From positions 1-15,375 of the forward strand of contig JACQGW010000154.1 of NCBI GenBank assembly GCA_016199325.1: 15,375 bases of DNA, in the 5' to 3' direction. Positions 14,199-15,375 of the stretch are shown piece by piece; within the stretch, counting starts at the first letter, position 1; every line of letters begins with the position of its first letter. The position numbers and the translations under genes were made by a program. The DNA is from Chloroflexota bacterium. GTDB taxonomy: Bacteria > Chloroflexota > Dehalococcoidia > JACQGW01. The notes below the pieces were generated by a model. The model did not search any database, was not told the origin of the DNA, and saw nothing but the letters and a program-made list of their open reading frames with translations.

Positions 14199-14255
14199 AT
14201 GGCGGGAGATGATCGGAGCCCCGCCAATCCAGCCCCGCTCCCCATCGAAGTGTAA
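14199..14255 (+). CDS. Possible 18-residue peptide gene
   Basis: ATG 14199 follows GAGGAG with a six-base gap, an excellent ribosome site, and sits about 20 bases after a TATACT box. It encodes MAGDDRSPANPAPLPIEV and stops at 14253-14255, 20 bases before the secreted-protein gene. It could be a leader peptide controlling that gene or, given the E1-like enzyme and membrane peptidase immediately upstream, a substrate peptide. There is no homology evidence, and a chance frame of this size is common. Confidence 0.3.
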   Translation: MAGDDRSPANPAPLPIEV

Positions 14256-14275
14256 TACTTCTGCGGAGGTGCAAC

Positions 14276-14821
14276 GTGAGGTGCAGCGTGCGGAAGCTGA
14301 TGGCGCAGGCGAAGAGGCTCGGAATGCGTATCGTGGCGGTTGGACTTCTGGTCGGCTCGCTGACGCGTGGCGCCGGCCCGGTCGCAGCGTACGACGAGAT
14401 GCCGGACCTGACGATTCGCATGGTCGACGTGTGGGGCACCGGCCAGTATGCGAACGGCGGCTTCGTCGAGGTGGAGACCACGTACGTTCTCAAGGTCCAG
14501 AACCCGGTTGGCCGAGAATTCGACCTGGAGTTCAAGGAGTGGCTGCCCGTCGGCAGCGCCGACGCCGGCGATGTCGTGGTGCAGAGCGTCCTGCCGGTCG
14601 GGGTCGTCTTCCGGTCTGCCACCGGCACGAACAACTTCCGGTGCTCACACGCGGCAGGCGTAGTGACGTGCTCGGGCGGGACCATCGAGCAGGGGGCCAG
14701 CGCCACGATCTACCTCAGCGTGTCGCCTGCACGTGGCTCCCTGTTCAGCGCAACGGTGGACCCCTTCGACGCCATCGAGGAGCGAGACGAATCGAATAAC
14801 TCCGTCCGCTGGTGGGGTTAG
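14276..14821 (+). CDS. Secreted protein with one DUF11/CARDB-like beta-sandwich domain
   Basis: GTG 14276 has GGAGG six bases upstream and gives 181 residues; an internal ATG at 14324 is a second option. A basic N-terminus and hydrophobic segment (MRIVAVGLLVGSL) end in GPVAA, a plausible signal peptidase I site near residue 38. The mature part is a single Ig-like domain: PDLTIRMVDVW at the start, YVLKVQNPVG, a disulfide-type pair in NNFRCSHAAGVVTCSGGTI as in DUF11 repeats, then GASATIYLSVSP and FDAIEERDESNN as in CARDB domains. Such domains are structural or adhesive modules of envelope proteins; this one has no anchor. It is the only exported protein near the M50/E1 pair and could be related to it, but nothing in the sequence proves this. 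Confidence 0.7.
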   Translation: MRCSVRKLMAQAKRLGMRIVAVGLLVGSLTRGAGPVAAYDEMPDLTIRMVDVWGTGQYANGGFVEVETTYVLKVQNPVGREFDLEFKEWLPVGSADAGDVVVQSVLPVGVVFRSATGTNNFRCSHAAGVVTCSGGTIEQGASATIYLSVSPARGSLFSATVDPFDAIEERDESNNSVRWWG

Positions 14822-14844
14822 TGGCTCGTCAAGCGTGATGTGAT

Positions 14845-15066
14845 GGTTCGTAGCTGGCGCTTCAGCACCCGGTCCCCGACCATCCCAGGGATCGGGCGCT
14901 GATGCAGGTTGACGAATTGATCGGATACAGAGAGGGAGACGGGGGCGGCCACGGGGGGATCGCCCCTGCGGAGAGGCCGACCCCGTCGTAGGGGCAACCC
15001 GCCGTGGTTGCCCTCCCCGGTCTGTCCGAGTATTTCGTCAACCTGCATCAGCGCCAGCTACGAACC
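14845..15066. repeat. Nested-palindrome repeat element (MITE/REP-like)
   Basis: The two ends are a 33-bp perfect inverted repeat: the right arm is 15034-15066, and the left arm is 14845-14861 plus 14901-14916, interrupted by 39 bp. The 39-bp insert (14862-14900) is flanked by GGCGCT on both sides and can itself fold (CAGCACCCGGTCCC against GGGATCGGGCGCTG). Inside the element are two more hairpins: GGGGCG 14942-14947 with CGCCCC 14961-14966, and GGGCAACC 14992-14999 with GGTTGCCC 15006-15013. There is no coding content. It lies just downstream of the secreted-protein gene and may also end its transcript. Confidence 0.7.
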
Positions 15067-15179
15067 TATGGTTCACCTCTGACAGGCCACCAGGGGGCCA
15101 CCTGCATCCTGCGGGCCTGATAGAGTGACTGCGGGAGCAAGAGGCGTCGGCGACCACCTTGTTCAACAGAAACCGCAAC

Positions 15180-15262
15180 GAGCCGCCAACTCCAAACCAG
15201 AAATGCCAAACCCCAAAGCAAGGATCCGGCAACCCCAAACTAGAAACCCCAAACCCCAAGTA
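15180..15262 (-). repeat. GGGGTTT-rich low-complexity stretch
   Basis: Read on the minus strand this region carries four GGGGTT units (GGGGTTT at 15257-15251, 15250-15244 and near 15212-15206; GGGGTTG near 15236) plus related TTTGG pieces. It resembles telomere-like or quadruplex-forming repeats. It starts two bases beyond the stop of the transposase tail. The part between 15067 and 15179 shows no feature. Confidence 0.55.
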
Positions 15263-15263
15263 A

Positions 15264-15375
15264 CTATTCAGCCTGTAGATTGGGGACGAAGGGAGTACCT
15301 GCGAAGACATGCTCAAGCGCCGTGAGGACGGGGTGGCCCTGCTTGCGAACCGTCGAGATGTAGCTGCGGGTCCGA
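15264..15375 (-). CDS. IS66-type transposase, C-terminal end (runs off the window)
   Basis: Reading inward from the window end in the frame starting at 15374, the peptide is RTRSYISTVRKQGHPVLTAL, then EHVFAGTPFVPNLQAE and a stop at 15264-15266. The RSYISTVRKQG...L.AL...F.G.PF pattern is that of the C-terminal tail of IS66-family transposases. Only 36 codons are inside the window, so integrity cannot be judged. The inverted-repeat end of the insertion sequence should lie shortly below 15264, but I cannot identify it. Confidence 0.7.
   Translation of the reverse strand, partial: RTRSYISTVRKQGHPVLTALEHVFAGTPFVPNLQAE

Noticed and set aside
15038..15316. Minus-strand 92-codon frame near the window end
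   Set aside because: It runs through the GGGGTTT low-complexity stretch and the end of the repeat element, and overlaps the transposase tail in another frame.

Overview
The window is GC-rich DNA most likely from a member of the Chloroflexota (Thermomicrobia/Sphaerobacter-like). The pointers are a twin-arginine, lipobox-bearing solute-binding protein whose N-terminus has the form MHPCIPELKELFRQGR, multi-membrane-pass sensors carrying the FIDRRFYR motif, a SpoIIE phosphatase fused to an anti-sigma kinase, and a BTAD/ATPase/TPR regulator. The taxonomic call is inference from these protein styles; there is no rRNA or marker gene here.

Layout. (1) 1-3714 is a scrapyard of broken and mobile DNA. 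A near-consensus promoter drives a peptide-type solute-binding protein gene that is cut off at about 1046. Next come one arm of a 25-bp inverted repeat, a putative lipoprotein gene on the minus strand, an orphan RecQ helicase fragment, the other arm of the inverted repeat, and an Rpn-type PD-(D/E)XK nuclease gene on the minus strand. The rpn gene contains a well-formed internal translation start that may give an RpnS-like small protein. (2) 3870-4247 is a small cyclophilin-like fold protein. (3) 4450-8650 is a co-directional, overlapping cluster: a multi-pass membrane sensor, a second, decayed copy of that sensor, a GAF-SpoIIE phosphatase-HATPase protein, and a STAS anti-anti-sigma factor. Together they form a partner-switching module whose kinase and phosphatase sit on one polypeptide. 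(4) 8670-11656 (minus) is a large BTAD-family regulator (winged helix, BTAD, AAA/MalT-like ATPase, TPR), split by a -1 frame shift in a G/C-run linker that has quadruplex potential on both strands. (5) 11973-14821 is a compact plus-strand set: an M50-type integral-membrane metallopeptidase, an E1/ThiF/MccB-like adenylating enzyme whose N-terminal domain is separated from it by a -1 frame shift at a run of six Gs, a possible 18-codon gene, and a secreted DUF11-like protein. This is the best candidate for an undescribed system (peptide modification or ubiquitin-like chemistry). (6) 14845-15375 holds a nested-palindrome repeat element, a GGGGTTT-rich stretch, and the C-terminal tail of a probable IS66-type transposase running off the window end.

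Two genes show the same -1 shift in G/C homopolymers. Homopolymer miscounting in the assembly is a real alternative to true frame shifting or phase variation. No tRNA, rRNA or CRISPR array was seen.
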